Made by a program: the position numbers and the translations under genes. The notes beneath the pieces were generated by a model. That model saw only the letters and a program-made list of their open reading frames with translations. It was not told the DNA's origin and did not search any database. A DNA stretch of 64,000 bases from Acidimicrobiales bacterium. Lineage in GTDB: Bacteria; Actinomycetota; Acidimicrobiia; Acidimicrobiales; JAHWLA01. Positions 54,475-63,182 of this stretch are shown piece after piece; position 1 is the stretch's first letter; the number at the start of each line of letters is the position of its first letter. The DNA is taken from the NCBI GenBank assembly GCA_035536915.1, contig DATLNE010000034.1:23781-87780 (forward strand), given 5' to 3'.

Positions 54475-55689
54475 CTACAGGGTGTCGACCTTCAACAGTG
54501 GTTCCTTGAACCCGTCGGCGTCGCCCGCCCAGTCGAGCGTCCCGGCCAACTGCAGCCCGGCTTTCACCTGCGCGGGCGTCGATTCGGCATGGCGAGCGAG
54601 GTACAGCGCCGCTCCGGCTGCCACATGGGGCGAGGCCATCGACGTGCCGCTGATCGTCTTGTAGCCGCCGCCCTTCCACGTGGAGTTGATGCACACGCCC
54701 GGGGCGATCAGGTCGACGTCGGCGCCGAAGTTGGAGAAGTCGGCCAGCGTCTCTTCCTGGTCGGTCCGGCACGTCGCCGCCCACGTCCCGCCCGGCGCAC
54801 CGTTGGAGTCGGCCAGCGCCGAGACGGTGATGACCTCGTCGTAGGCGGCCGGCACGTGGTTGGCCGCGTTGTCAGACTCGTTGCCCGCCGCCACCACATG
54901 GGTCACGCCTGCGGCCACCGACCGGCAGATGGCCTCACGCAACCCGCCGTCGGTGCACGACCCTTCGGTGCCGGTGCCGCCCAGGCTCATGTTGGCAACC
55001 TTGATCGTCGCCACGCGCGCCGTCACCCAGTCGATGCCGCAGATGATCGACGACCATGAGCCCGAGCCTGCGTTGTTCAGCACCCGCACGGGGTGCATGA
55101 CGGTCCCCGGCGCCACGCCCAACACGCCTCGCCCGTCGGCCCGAGCCCCAATCGTGCCCGCCACGTGGGTGCCGTGGCCGTTGCCGTCGGAGTACGAGGT
55201 GCCGGACGAGCAGTTGACGCCGGTCGACGCCACCACCAGGTCGGGGTGCGACAAATCGATGCCGGTGTCGATGACCGCTACCGGCACGCCGGCCCCGACG
55301 GCCGCGCCGCCGTAGACCCGCCGCACGCCCGTGGGTGCTTCGACCGCAGGCGTCGACCCGCCGCCGCCCTTGGGCGCCGAGATCTGTACGACGCGGTCGG
55401 CCACGACGGCCCGCACCCGCCCGTCACGAGCGGCAGCCCGCGCCGCGGAGGCGGACATGCGCCCGGCGTAGCCGCGGGCCGAGTGCCGGTACACGTGGGA
55501 GACGGCGGCGCCGAGCCGGCGACCGTGGTCGCCCGCCACTGCATCGGGCGCCACGCCGTCGTGCACGGTGACGATGTAGGAGCCCGCGATGACCTCGCCG
55601 TCGGCCGCCGCTGCACCAGCGCCCGGCACCAAGCCGGCGGCCAGCGCCACCACGGTTACGACCAGTCCCGCTACACCCCGAGTTCGCAT
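54475..55689 (-). CDS. Secreted subtilase (S8 serine peptidase)
   Basis: 404-residue exported protease. Signal peptide GVAGLVVTVVALAAGLVPGAGAAAA, an I9-like propeptide (IVTVHDGVAPDAVAGDHG), then the S8 domain with Asp141 (VIDTGID), His172 (GNGHGTHVAG), oxyanion Asn270 (AAGN) and Ser350 (SGTSMASPHVA). Six or more Cys residues suggest disulfides. TACTCT lies six bases before the ATG at 55689. There is no LPXTG motif, so it is probably secreted or weakly attached. Confidence 0.93.
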   Translation of the reverse strand: MRTRGVAGLVVTVVALAAGLVPGAGAAAADGEVIAGSYIVTVHDGVAPDAVAGDHGRRLGAAVSHVYRHSARGYAGRMSASAARAAARDGRVRAVVADRVVQISAPKGGGGSTPAVEAPTGVRRVYGGAAVGAGVPVAVIDTGIDLSHPDLVVASTGVNCSSGTSYSDGNGHGTHVAGTIGARADGRGVLGVAPGTVMHPVRVLNNAGSGSWSSIICGIDWVTARVATIKVANMSLGGTGTEGSCTDGGLREAICRSVAAGVTHVVAAGNESDNAANHVPAAYDEVITVSALADSNGAPGGTWAATCRTDQEETLADFSNFGADVDLIAPGVCINSTWKGGGYKTISGTSMASPHVAAGAALYLARHAESTPAQVKAGLQLAGTLDWAGDADGFKEPLLKVDTL

Positions 55690-55747
55690 GGAGCCAGAGT
55701 ACAGAGGGGGGTGTGACAATCAACCGGCCCGGCTAGCCTCCGCCCCC

Positions 55748-56116
55748 GTGTACGAGCGAATTCTCGTCGGGACGGACGGGTCGCCGACCGCCGCCAAGGC
55801 CGTCGACCGAGCGGCGGAGATCGCCACAACGGTCAACGCCCGCCTCACGGTCGTGTCCGTGGGCGAGCGCACCCGCGCCGAGCAGGTCGTGGAGGCCGAG
55901 AAGCAGCGCCTGGCGGCGTCGGCGGGCATCGAAGTGGAGACGGCTACCGCGGTGGGCGATCCTGCGGGCGTGCTGGCCGACCTGGCCGCGGGCTACGACC
56001 TCCTGGTCGTCGGCAACAAGGGCATGACGGGCGCCAGCCGGTTCTTCCTGGGCTCGGTGCCCAACAAGGTGAGCCACCACGCACCCTGCTCGCTCCTCAT
56101 CGTCCACACCACCTAG
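55748..56116 (+). CDS. Universal stress protein
   Basis: 122-residue UspA-type protein. The ATP-binding signature G-2X-G-9X-G is GNKGMTGASRFFLGSVPNKVSHHAPCSLLIV, and the start RILVGTDGSPTAAKAVDRAAEIA is typical. TAGCCT (55734-55739) ends eight bases before the GTG at 55748. The subtilase gene is divergent. Confidence 0.9.
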   Translation: MYERILVGTDGSPTAAKAVDRAAEIATTVNARLTVVSVGERTRAEQVVEAEKQRLAASAGIEVETATAVGDPAGVLADLAAGYDLLVVGNKGMTGASRFFLGSVPNKVSHHAPCSLLIVHTT

Positions 56117-56124
56117 CCGTCCGC

Positions 56125-56838
56125 GTGTCCGGCCGGGCTTTTGCCGCCGCCACCTTGGCGCTGGTCGTCCTCTCGGGGTGCCGGGCCGGCGTCACCGTCG
56201 GCGTCGACAGCAATGCCGACGGCTCGGGCCGGGTGCGCGCTGTCGTGACACTCGATGCGGAGGCTGCCCGGCGCGTGCCCGACCTGGCCGACCAGTTGGA
56301 GGACGACGACCTGCTCGCTGCCGGGTGGGAGGTAGAAGGCCCGCAGCCCACGGCGGACGGCGGCGTGGAGGTCGAGGCGGTCAAGCGCTTCCGCAGCCCC
56401 CAGGAGGCCACGCAGGCCGTCGAGGAGCTGAGCGGACCGGGCGGACCCTTCCGCGACTTCCGCCTGCGCCGCACCCGCTCGTTCCTCAAGACCCGCACCG
56501 CTTTCGAGGGCACCGTCGACCTCAAGGCCGGCCTGGAGTCGTTCAGCGACGACACCTTGCGCCGGCGGCTCGGCGGCTCGGCCCTTGGTTTCGACCCTGC
56601 CGACCTCGAACGCCAGGTCGGCGCGCCGCTGTCGGAGATCGTCACCTTCCGGGTGGCCGCCCGCCTCCCCGGCGAGGGGGGTCGGCAGGAGTGGCAGCCG
56701 ACCCTCGGTGAGGAGCTGCAACTGCAGGCCACGGCCGAGCAGTGGAACGCCCGTAACCTTGCTGCGGCGGCGTTTTCCCTGGTGACGGGGCTGGCGGCGT
56801 TGCTGCTCGCCGCCCTGCGGCTGCGCCATCGCCGTTAG
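56125..56838 (+). CDS. Predicted lipoprotein with C-terminal membrane helix
   Basis: 237-residue protein with a lipobox (VVLSGC, Cys19). The mature part resembles the LppM/DUF3153 type: VDSNADGSGRVRAVVTLDAEAARRVPDLADQLEDDDLLAAGWEVEGP. A helix (AAAAFSLVTGLAALLLAALRL) ends the protein with a short basic tail. GTG start nine bases after the Usp stop. The function is unknown, and a role in the cell envelope is a guess. Confidence 0.75.
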   Translation: MSGRAFAAATLALVVLSGCRAGVTVGVDSNADGSGRVRAVVTLDAEAARRVPDLADQLEDDDLLAAGWEVEGPQPTADGGVEVEAVKRFRSPQEATQAVEELSGPGGPFRDFRLRRTRSFLKTRTAFEGTVDLKAGLESFSDDTLRRRLGGSALGFDPADLERQVGAPLSEIVTFRVAARLPGEGGRQEWQPTLGEELQLQATAEQWNARNLAAAAFSLVTGLAALLLAALRLRHRR

Positions 56839-56868
56839 CTGTCACACCCCCTCCCTAACATCGGCGCC

Positions 56869-58239
56869 ATGCCGAAAGTTCGCACGATCCACCGCTGCAC
56901 CGAGTGCGGCGGTGCCGCGCCCAAGTGGTCGGGCCGGTGCGGCGCGTGCGGGTCGTGGAACACGCTGGTCGAGGAGTTCGACGGACCGCGGGCGCCCGCC
57001 GCGGCCGTCGCCCTGTTCGACCGGCCCGTCCCCATCGGCGAGGTCGACCTCGACGAATGGGCGGCGCGGCCCACGGGCGTGTCGGAGCTCGACCGGGTGC
57101 TGGGGGGTGGCCTGGTGCCCGGCTCGGTCACCTTGGTGGGCGGTGAACCAGGCATCGGGAAGTCGACGCTCCTCCTCCAGGCGTTGACCTCCCTGTCGAG
57201 GCGAGGGGTGCGGTGCCTCCTCGTGTCGGCCGAGGAGTCCAAGCAACAGGTACGGCTGCGGGCGGAGCGGTTGGGCGCGCTCCACCCGGGGTTGTGGCTG
57301 GTGTCGGAGACCTCGATGCCGGGGGTGGCTGCCGCCATCGGCGAGGTGGTGCCCGATGTGGTCGTACTCGACTCCATCCAGTCGGTGCACGACCCCGAAC
57401 TGGGCTCGGCGTCCGGGTCGGTGGCGCAGGTGCGGGAGTGCGCCCACCAACTCGTGCGCCTGGCGAAAGAACGGGCCATGTCGACGGTGCTGGTCGGCCA
57501 TGTGACCAAGGACGGGGCGTTGGCCGGGCCCCGGGTGCTGGAGCACGTGGTCGACACCGTGTTGTCGTTCGAGGGCGACCGGCACCACGCCTTGCGCCTG
57601 CTGCGGGCCGTGAAGCACCGGTTCGGGCCGACGGGGGAGCTGGGGCTGTTCGAGATGGGCGACGGGGGGCTGGCCCCGGTGCCCGACCCCAGCCACCTGT
57701 TCTTGGGCGACCGCTCCGTGCACGACGGCATGGCCGTGCCCGGCTCGGTCGTGGTTTCCGCCATGGAGGGGCACCGGCCTCTGTTGGTGGAACTGCAAGC
57801 GCTCGTCGCCCCTTCGCCGCTGCCCCAGCCCCGCCGATCGGCCCAGGGGCTCGACAGTGGCCGCTTGTCGCTGCTCATCGCCGTGCTCGAACGCCGTGTG
57901 GGGCTGTCGTTGTTCGGGGCCGACGTGTACGCCTCGGCCGTGGGGGGCGTGAAGGTCACCGAGCCCGCCGCCGACCTGGCCCTGGCACTGGCATTGGCCA
58001 GCGCCCTGACGGGATCGCCGCTGCCCCCTGGGCTGGTGGCGTGCGGGGAGGTGGGGTTGGCCGGCGAGGTACGCCAGGCGGCCCACACCTCGAGACGCCT
58101 GGCCGAGGCGGCGCGCCTCGGCTTCACCCGGGCCGTGGTGCCCGCCTCGGCTCCGGAGCCACCGCCCGGGTTGGAAGCGGTGCGAGTGGCGACGCTGGCC
58201 GACGCGGTCACCCGCCTCGGGTTGCTCGGCTCGCAGTAA
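56869..58239 (+). CDS. radA: DNA repair ATPase RadA (Sms)
   Basis: 456-residue RecA-like branch migration helicase. The zinc ribbon has Cys10, Cys13, Cys24 and Cys27 (HRCTECG and CGACG). Walker A is GGEPGIGKST near 91, and the RadA-specific motif is KHRFG at 249-253 where KNRFG is usual. A Lon-like C-terminal domain follows. TAACAT ends seven bases before the ATG. It is followed by disA, the usual actinobacterial order. Confidence 0.94.
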   Translation: MPKVRTIHRCTECGGAAPKWSGRCGACGSWNTLVEEFDGPRAPAAAVALFDRPVPIGEVDLDEWAARPTGVSELDRVLGGGLVPGSVTLVGGEPGIGKSTLLLQALTSLSRRGVRCLLVSAEESKQQVRLRAERLGALHPGLWLVSETSMPGVAAAIGEVVPDVVVLDSIQSVHDPELGSASGSVAQVRECAHQLVRLAKERAMSTVLVGHVTKDGALAGPRVLEHVVDTVLSFEGDRHHALRLLRAVKHRFGPTGELGLFEMGDGGLAPVPDPSHLFLGDRSVHDGMAVPGSVVVSAMEGHRPLLVELQALVAPSPLPQPRRSAQGLDSGRLSLLIAVLERRVGLSLFGADVYASAVGGVKVTEPAADLALALALASALTGSPLPPGLVACGEVGLAGEVRQAAHTSRRLAEAARLGFTRAVVPASAPEPPPGLEAVRVATLADAVTRLGLLGSQ

Positions 58240-58413
58240 GTGCCCCGACCAGAAACCTTGGCGACGTCACGTCGACCAGCGACGCCGCTCGCGGCGTTGC
58301 TCCTCCTCGAAATACCTTCCAGGTATTCCTTCGTCGTCGCGCCTTCCGAGCGACGCCGCTGTTTCGCCGTGCCACGCCCCCGAGGTTCCTGGACGGAGCA
58401 CTAGGATCAGCCC
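58240..58413 (+). repeat. radA-disA spacer rich in small inverted repeats
   Basis: A 174-base gap without a gene. Perfect arms are ACGCCGC (58282-58288) with GCGGCGT (58291-58297), and AATACCT (58311-58317) with AGGTATT (58321-58327) in a CGAA...TTCG frame. It begins with GACCAGAAAC, half of the TTCTGG/CCAGAA pair without a partner. TAGGAT (58402-58407) near the end is the disA -10 box. It may be an old hairpin cluster or a regulatory RNA. Confidence 0.55.
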
Positions 58414-59487
58414 ATGCTGGCCCGGCGCAGCGCGGCCATGATCGAAGCCTTGGGCGCCGTGGCCCCCGGACGCCCGCTCCGGGAAGGCCTCGACCGCATC
58501 CTCCAGGCGAGCATGGGCGCCCTCATCGTGGTGGGCGACGGCCCCGACGTGCTCGCCATCTGCTCGGGCGGCTTCCTGCTCGACGCCGAGTTCAGCCCGC
58601 AGCGCCTCTCCGAGCTGGCCAAGATGGACGGCGCCATCATTCTGGCGCCCGACGCCAGCCGCATCGCCCGGGCCAACGTGCACCTGGTCCCGAGCCCCAA
58701 CGTGCCCACCACCGAGACGGGCACCCGGCACCGCACGGCGGAACGGGTGGCCCGCTCCATCGACGTGCCCGTGATCTCGGTGTCGGAGGACATGTCGGTC
58801 ATCGCCGTCTACCGGGGCGACCTCAAGCACCCGCTCGAGCCCATCCCCCGGCTGCTGAGCCGCGCCAACCAGGCGCTCCAGACCTTGGAGCGCTACAAGA
58901 ACCGCCTCGACGCGGTGAGCAGCTCGCTGTCCGCCCTCGAGGTGGAAGACCTGGTCACCGTGCGCGACGTGGTGACGGTCCTGCAGCGGGCCGAGATGGT
59001 GCGCCGCATCGCCGAGGAGATCGACGGCTACATCGTCGAGCTGGGCACCGACGGCCGCCTCATCCTCCTCCAGCTGGAAGAGCTGCTGGGCGGGGTGGAG
59101 GACGACCGCAGGCTGGTCATCAAGGATTACTTCCAAGAACGGGCCAGCTGGCGGCTCGACCAGGCCATGGAGGCCTTGTCCGACCTGACCACCGAAGACC
59201 TGCTCGACCTCAAGACGGTCGTGGAGGTGCTGCGCCTGCCCGCCGAGTCCTTCGAGCTCGACACCAGCCTCCAGCCCCGCGGCTACCGGCTCCTGTCGAA
59301 GGTGCCCCGCCTGCCCGACGCCATCGTCGACAAGATCGTGGCCCGTTTCGGCAACCTGCAGAAGATCATGCGGGCCACCATCGACGACCTCGACGACGTG
59401 GAAGGCGTGGGCGACGTCCGGGCCCGGGCCATCAAGGAAGGCCTGTCGCGCTTGGCCGAGACCAGCATCCTCGACCGCTACTCCTGA
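58414..59487 (+). CDS. disA: DNA-integrity scanning diadenylate cyclase
   Basis: 357-residue enzyme that makes c-di-AMP from two ATP. The DAC motifs are DGA at 72-74 (MDGAIILAP) and RHR at 105-107 (GTRHRTAE). The middle helical spine and the C-terminal helix-hairpin-helix domain (IMRATIDDLDDVEGVGDVRARAIKEGL) bind branched DNA. TAGGAT ends six bases before the ATG. c-di-AMP regulates K+ uptake proteins of the kinds found at 10.9-14.1 kb. The stop overlaps the next start (TGATG). Confidence 0.95.
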   Translation: MLARRSAAMIEALGAVAPGRPLREGLDRILQASMGALIVVGDGPDVLAICSGGFLLDAEFSPQRLSELAKMDGAIILAPDASRIARANVHLVPSPNVPTTETGTRHRTAERVARSIDVPVISVSEDMSVIAVYRGDLKHPLEPIPRLLSRANQALQTLERYKNRLDAVSSSLSALEVEDLVTVRDVVTVLQRAEMVRRIAEEIDGYIVELGTDGRLILLQLEELLGGVEDDRRLVIKDYFQERASWRLDQAMEALSDLTTEDLLDLKTVVEVLRLPAESFELDTSLQPRGYRLLSKVPRLPDAIVDKIVARFGNLQKIMRATIDDLDDVEGVGDVRARAIKEGLSRLAETSILDRYS

Positions 59488-60152
59488 TGCGCGACACGCT
59501 GCCGAGCGGCACCCCCGTCGACGTCGTACGCGTGCCGGAGGCGGTGCGTGGGCTGGTGCTGGCTCCCGACATCATGGGCCTGCGCCCCCTGTTCGACGAC
59601 CTGGCCGCCCGCTTGGCCGCCGAGCACCGCTGGACGGTCGTGGCGGTCGAGCCGTTCCCCGGCCAAGAGACGCTGTCGTTGCAGGAGCGCATGGCCACGC
59701 CGCTCGACGTCGACCGGGTGATGGCCGACCTCACGGCGGCCGCCGACGTCACCGCCTGTGAGCCGGTGGCCGTGCTCGGGTTCTGCCGGGGCGGCATGCA
59801 CGCCTATCAGGCGGCGGCCACCGGCCGCTTCGACCGGGCGGTGGCGTTCTACGGGATGATCCGGGTGCCGCCCGAGTGGAACCCAGGCCGGGGCGAGCCG
59901 CTGGAGGAGCTGGCCAAGCCGACGGCGTGCCCCACCCTCGCCGTCGTGGGCGGCCGCGACGAGTACACCCCGCCCGACGACATCGGGGCCGTGCGCCGGC
60001 TACCGAACGTCGAGGTCGTCGTCTACCCCGAGGCCGGCCACGGATTCGTCCACGACCCCGGGCGCCCCGCTCACCGGAGCGACGATGCCGCCGACGCCTG
60101 GCAGCGCGTGGCCGAGTTCCTGGCCGTCCCCAGCGCCGACGTCGACGGCTGA
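59487..60152 (+). CDS. Dienelactone hydrolase-family protein
   Basis: 221-residue alpha/beta hydrolase. The nucleophile is Cys100 in VLGFCRGGMH, with Asp in VVGGRDEYTP and His in EAGHGF completing the triad. The Cys nucleophile is characteristic of the DLH family. It overlaps the disA stop by one base. Its last 153 bases are antisense to the end of the convergent MFS gene. No aromatic pathway genes are near. Confidence 0.87.
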   Translation: MRDTLPSGTPVDVVRVPEAVRGLVLAPDIMGLRPLFDDLAARLAAEHRWTVVAVEPFPGQETLSLQERMATPLDVDRVMADLTAAADVTACEPVAVLGFCRGGMHAYQAAATGRFDRAVAFYGMIRVPPEWNPGRGEPLEELAKPTACPTLAVVGGRDEYTPPDDIGAVRRLPNVEVVVYPEAGHGFVHDPGRPAHRSDDAADAWQRVAEFLAVPSADVDG

Positions 60153-61379
60153 GGGCATTTCCCGCACGCCCGCCACCGGCGAAAACCGCACCCACAGGAA
60201 CGCCAACGTCGTGCCTGCGGCCGAGACCGCCAGCGTCGGCCGGAGCCCGATGAGCGTGCCGAGCGCGCCACCGAGGAAGCCACCCAACGGCATCGTCCCC
60301 CACACGACGAAGCGCATGGTGGCGTGCATGCGCCCCTGCAAGCGCTGGGGCGTGATGGCCTGGCGCAGGCTCACCTGGTTGATGTTGTAGGCGGGGATCC
60401 CGCTCGATCCCAGGGCGATCCCCGCCACCAGCAGCACCACGGCCGTCGAGGGCGTGGCGGGCACCAGCAGCCACGGGCCGAGCCCGCTGACCAGCCCGCT
60501 CACCCAGATGGTTCGTCCCACCCCGAGGCGAGCGGTGGCCCGTCCGGTGAGCGCGGCCCCGGCTACGAAGCCGAGGTTGCCGAGCCCGAGGATGAGCCCC
60601 ACGTGGCCCGCTTCCACGCCCAACTCCCGCACGGCGAACAGCAACACGATCGAAAAGCCCATGGTGCCGAACAAGTTGAACGTCGCCGTGCTGCACGCCA
60701 GCGGCCGCAGGTAGGGGTGGCGCCACACGTAACCGACCCCCTCGGCGATCTGCGTGCGCATGCGGATGTGCACGCCCGCCTCGTCGGCTTCCCGCTCGGG
60801 CACCTCCTCCCGCGTGCGGATGCCCGCCAGCGCCACGGCCGAGGCCAGGAAGCTGGCGGCGTCGACCCACACCGCCGCCGCCGCCCCCAGCCACCCCACC
60901 AGCCCGCCGCCCATGGCCGGCCCCGCCACCTGGGCGCCGGAACGGCTGATCTCCAGCTTGGCGTTGCCCTCCACCAGGTCGTCGCGCTCCACCAACGACG
61001 GCAGGTACGCCATGTACGCCACATCGAAGAACACGGTGAGCACGCCCGTGGCCAGCACCACCACGTACAACTGCGCCATCGTCAGCAGGTCGACCGAGTA
61101 CGCCAACGGGATCGACACCAACGCCAGCGCCCGGCCGACATCGGCAGCGATCATCACCGGCCGCCGTCGCAGCCGGTCGATGATGGCGCCCGCGGGTAGC
61201 CCCACCAACAGGAACGGCGACATCTCGACCGCAGTGAGCAGGCCCACCTGGAACGTCGAGGCGTCCAGCAGCGTGATGGCGATGAACGGCACCGCCAGCA
61301 GCGTGACCTGGCTCCCCACTTGGCTGATCGTCTCGCCCGCCCACAACCGCAGAAAGTCGGGGTTGCGCCGCAGGGCCAT
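60000..61379 (-). CDS. MFS efflux-type transporter with an extended C-terminus
   Basis: 459-residue transporter of the MFS_3 type. It starts NPDFLRLWAGETISQVGSQVTLLAVPFIAI, and has AGAIIDRLRRRPVMIAADVGRA and LRQAITPQRLQGRMHATMRFVVWG. The last membrane helix ends near residue 405. The remaining 50 or so residues (from AVDVGAGDGQEL on) are soluble and are read antisense to the hydrolase gene. TAATCT (complement 61388-61393) ends eight bases before the ATG. Control is likely by the divergent HTH gene. Confidence 0.85.
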   Translation of the reverse strand: MALRRNPDFLRLWAGETISQVGSQVTLLAVPFIAITLLDASTFQVGLLTAVEMSPFLLVGLPAGAIIDRLRRRPVMIAADVGRALALVSIPLAYSVDLLTMAQLYVVVLATGVLTVFFDVAYMAYLPSLVERDDLVEGNAKLEISRSGAQVAGPAMGGGLVGWLGAAAAVWVDAASFLASAVALAGIRTREEVPEREADEAGVHIRMRTQIAEGVGYVWRHPYLRPLACSTATFNLFGTMGFSIVLLFAVRELGVEAGHVGLILGLGNLGFVAGAALTGRATARLGVGRTIWVSGLVSGLGPWLLVPATPSTAVVLLVAGIALGSSGIPAYNINQVSLRQAITPQRLQGRMHATMRFVVWGTMPLGGFLGGALGTLIGLRPTLAVSAAGTTLAFLWVRFSPVAGVREMPSAVDVGAGDGQELGHALPGVGGIVAPVSGAPGVVDESVAGLGVDDDLDVR

Positions 61380-61382
61380 AGC

Positions 61383-61408
61383 GATTGAGATTACCCAATC
61401 ACTACACT
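61383..61408. promoter_or_regulatory. Operator and divergent -10 boxes of MFS/HTH pair
   Basis: GATTACCCAATC (61389-61400) has perfect GATT/AATC arms, and GATTG lies just upstream at 61383-61387. The first arm overlaps the -10 box of the MFS gene (complement 61388-61393). TACACT (61403-61408) is the box for the HTH gene, seven bases before its ATG. A dimeric repressor here could control both genes. Confidence 0.5.
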
Positions 61409-61415
61409 GGTGCCA

Positions 61416-61922
61416 ATGGGAATGCCGGAGCGCCGCCCCGCCACCCTCGAAGAGGCCCGGGCCGTCAGCAACCCCCTGCGCCTGCGCATCCTGCGCCTAT
61501 GCCTCGACGAGGCGCTGACCAACTGCCAACTGGCCGAGCGCTTGGGCAAGGACCCCGCCACGGTGCTCCACCACGTCCGCACCCTGGTCGACACCGGCTT
61601 CCTGGCCGCCGAACCCGTGCGCCGCGGCACGCGGGGCGCCAAGGAGAAGCCCTACCGCGCCACCGGCAAGTCGTGGACGCTCGACATCGGCGACGTGGCG
61701 GGCCAAGCGGTGGGCGTTGCCATTGTGGACGCCTTCCGCTCCGAGTTGGCCGAAAGCGCGGACGTCGACGCCCGCATCACACGCCTCGGCGCGCGCCTCA
61801 CCCCCGCCGACCGCCACGAACTGTTCGAGCGCCTCGAAGCTCTGGCCGCAGAGTTCAAGCAGCGCGACGACCCGTCAGGCGACCCCGTCGGCATCATGTT
61901 CGGCGTGCACCGCCGGCACTAG
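61416..61922 (+). CDS. ArsR-like winged-helix regulator
   Basis: 168-residue regulator. The helix-turn-helix is SNPLRLRILRLCLDEALTNCQLAERLGKDPATVLHHVRTLVDTGFL, of the ArsR/HTH_20 kind. The C-terminal half includes ADRHELFERLEALAAEF and resembles regulators that control MFS efflux pumps. The ATG at 61416 is chosen because TACACT lies seven bases upstream. GTG 61410 is too close to that box. It is divergent from the MFS gene. Confidence 0.83.
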   Translation: MGMPERRPATLEEARAVSNPLRLRILRLCLDEALTNCQLAERLGKDPATVLHHVRTLVDTGFLAAEPVRRGTRGAKEKPYRATGKSWTLDIGDVAGQAVGVAIVDAFRSELAESADVDARITRLGARLTPADRHELFERLEALAAEFKQRDDPSGDPVGIMFGVHRRH

Positions 61923-61938
61923 TGGCTCAGGTCACTGG

Positions 61939-62598
61939 CTACGTAGCGCGCCGCGTCAGCTGCACCCGGTCGGTGATCCGGTAGCGCCGCTCGGTCTGGC
62001 TCAGCCACCCCAGCCGGATGAAGGCGGCAATCGCCTTGTTCACCCGTTCCCGCGAGGCCCCCACCATGCCCGCCAACTCCTCCTGGGTCACCGGCAGGGT
62101 GAACTCGTCGTGGTCGCCTGCGATCTCCAGCAGCCGCTTGGCCGTGCGCCCGGTCACGTCGAGGAACACCGTGTCGGCCAAGGCCGCGTCGGTCACCCGC
62201 AGCCGCCGGGCCAGTAGCTGCACGACGTGCCACAGCAGCACCGGCTGTTCCTCGAGCACGCCCCGGATGGGCGTGAAGGGCACCCCCAGCAACTCGCAGG
62301 GCTCCAGCGCCCGGGCGTCGGCCGAGCGCCCTTCCTCGTCGAACAAGCTCATCTCGCCGAAGAGGTCGCCCTCTTCCATGAGCGCCACCACCGACTCCCG
62401 GCCGTCGATGGAGCGCTTGGCGATGGCGATGCGCCCCGACCGCACGACGTAGAGCTCGTCGGCCGCGTCGCCCTCGGAGAACACCAGGTCGTTGCGCTGC
62501 AAACGCAGCGGCCTGCACTGCGCGGCGATCCCCCGGACGGCCCCCGGATCGAGGGCGCTGAACAGCTCCGAGCGTGCCAAAAGCGCTTCGGTGTCCAT
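61939..62598 (-). CDS. Crp/Fnr-family regulator
   Basis: 219-residue regulator with a cyclic-nucleotide domain (LFSEGDAADELYVVRSGRIAIAKRS, GDLFGEMSLFDEEGRSADARA) and a HTH (VTQEELAGMVGASRERVNKAIAAFIRLGW). The domain has the GEMSLF phosphate-binding pattern, so it likely binds cAMP. TAGGCT (complement 62609-62614) ends ten bases before the ATG. It is divergent from carD. Confidence 0.9.
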   Translation of the reverse strand: MDTEALLARSELFSALDPGAVRGIAAQCRPLRLQRNDLVFSEGDAADELYVVRSGRIAIAKRSIDGRESVVALMEEGDLFGEMSLFDEEGRSADARALEPCELLGVPFTPIRGVLEEQPVLLWHVVQLLARRLRVTDAALADTVFLDVTGRTAKRLLEIAGDHDEFTLPVTQEELAGMVGASRERVNKAIAAFIRLGWLSQTERRYRITDRVQLTRRAT

Positions 62599-62627
62599 GC
62601 GGCGCGGGAGCCTACTCCTCCGTCGAG

Positions 62628-62656
62628 TTGTCGTATGGGGGAGACCTTCGTACCCT
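62628..62656 (+). promoter_or_regulatory. carD promoter
   Basis: The -35 hexamer TTGTCG at 62628-62633 is 17 bases from the -10 hexamer TACCCT at 62651-62656. This is the best-formed full promoter I saw. A 30-base leader with GGGAGAGG precedes the ATG at 62694. Confidence 0.6.
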
Positions 62657-62693
62657 TGGGGCATCCCTTCTACGTTCCGTTTCCGGGAGAGGT

Positions 62694-63173
62694 ATGTCCT
62701 TCGACGTCGGTGACAAGGTTGTCTACCCCCATCATGGGGCCGCGGTGATCGAGCGCCGGGAGAAGAAAGAGGTATTCGGCGAGACTCGGGAGTACCTCGT
62801 ACTCAAGCTCGCCTACGGCGATCTCACCCTCATGGTCCCGTGCGACAACACGGACGAGGTGGGGCTCCGTGAAGTCATCAACGACGAAGAGGTCGAGGAA
62901 GTCTTCGCCGTCCTTCGCAAGAAGGAAGCCCGCATGCCGACCAACTGGTCGCGCCGCTACAAGAACCACGTGGAGAAGCTGAAGTCGGGCGACATCTACC
63001 AGGTCGCCGAAGTGGTTCGGAACCTCTCAATCCGGGAGAAAGACAAGGGTCTCTCCGCGGGCGAGAAGCGCATGCTCACCAAGGCCCGCCAGATCCTCGT
63101 TTCGGAGCTCACCTTCGCCCTCAGCGTCACCGAGGAAGAGGCCGAGACGAAGCTCGACGAGGCGCTTCCCTAA
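62694..63173 (+). CDS. carD: CarD RNA polymerase-binding transcription regulator
   Basis: 159-residue global regulator. The RNAP-interaction domain starts FDVGDKVVYPHHGAAVIERREKKEVFG and includes YLVLKLAYGDLTLMVP. The C-terminal DNA-binding helix cluster is MPTNWSRRYKNHVEKLKSGDIYQVAEVVRNL, with the Trp that wedges into the upstream fork of the bubble. It stabilises open complexes at rRNA and other promoters. ispD follows after nine bases. Confidence 0.95.
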   Translation: MSFDVGDKVVYPHHGAAVIERREKKEVFGETREYLVLKLAYGDLTLMVPCDNTDEVGLREVINDEEVEEVFAVLRKKEARMPTNWSRRYKNHVEKLKSGDIYQVAEVVRNLSIREKDKGLSAGEKRMLTKARQILVSELTFALSVTEEEAETKLDEALP

Positions 63174-63182
63174 AACCGACCG

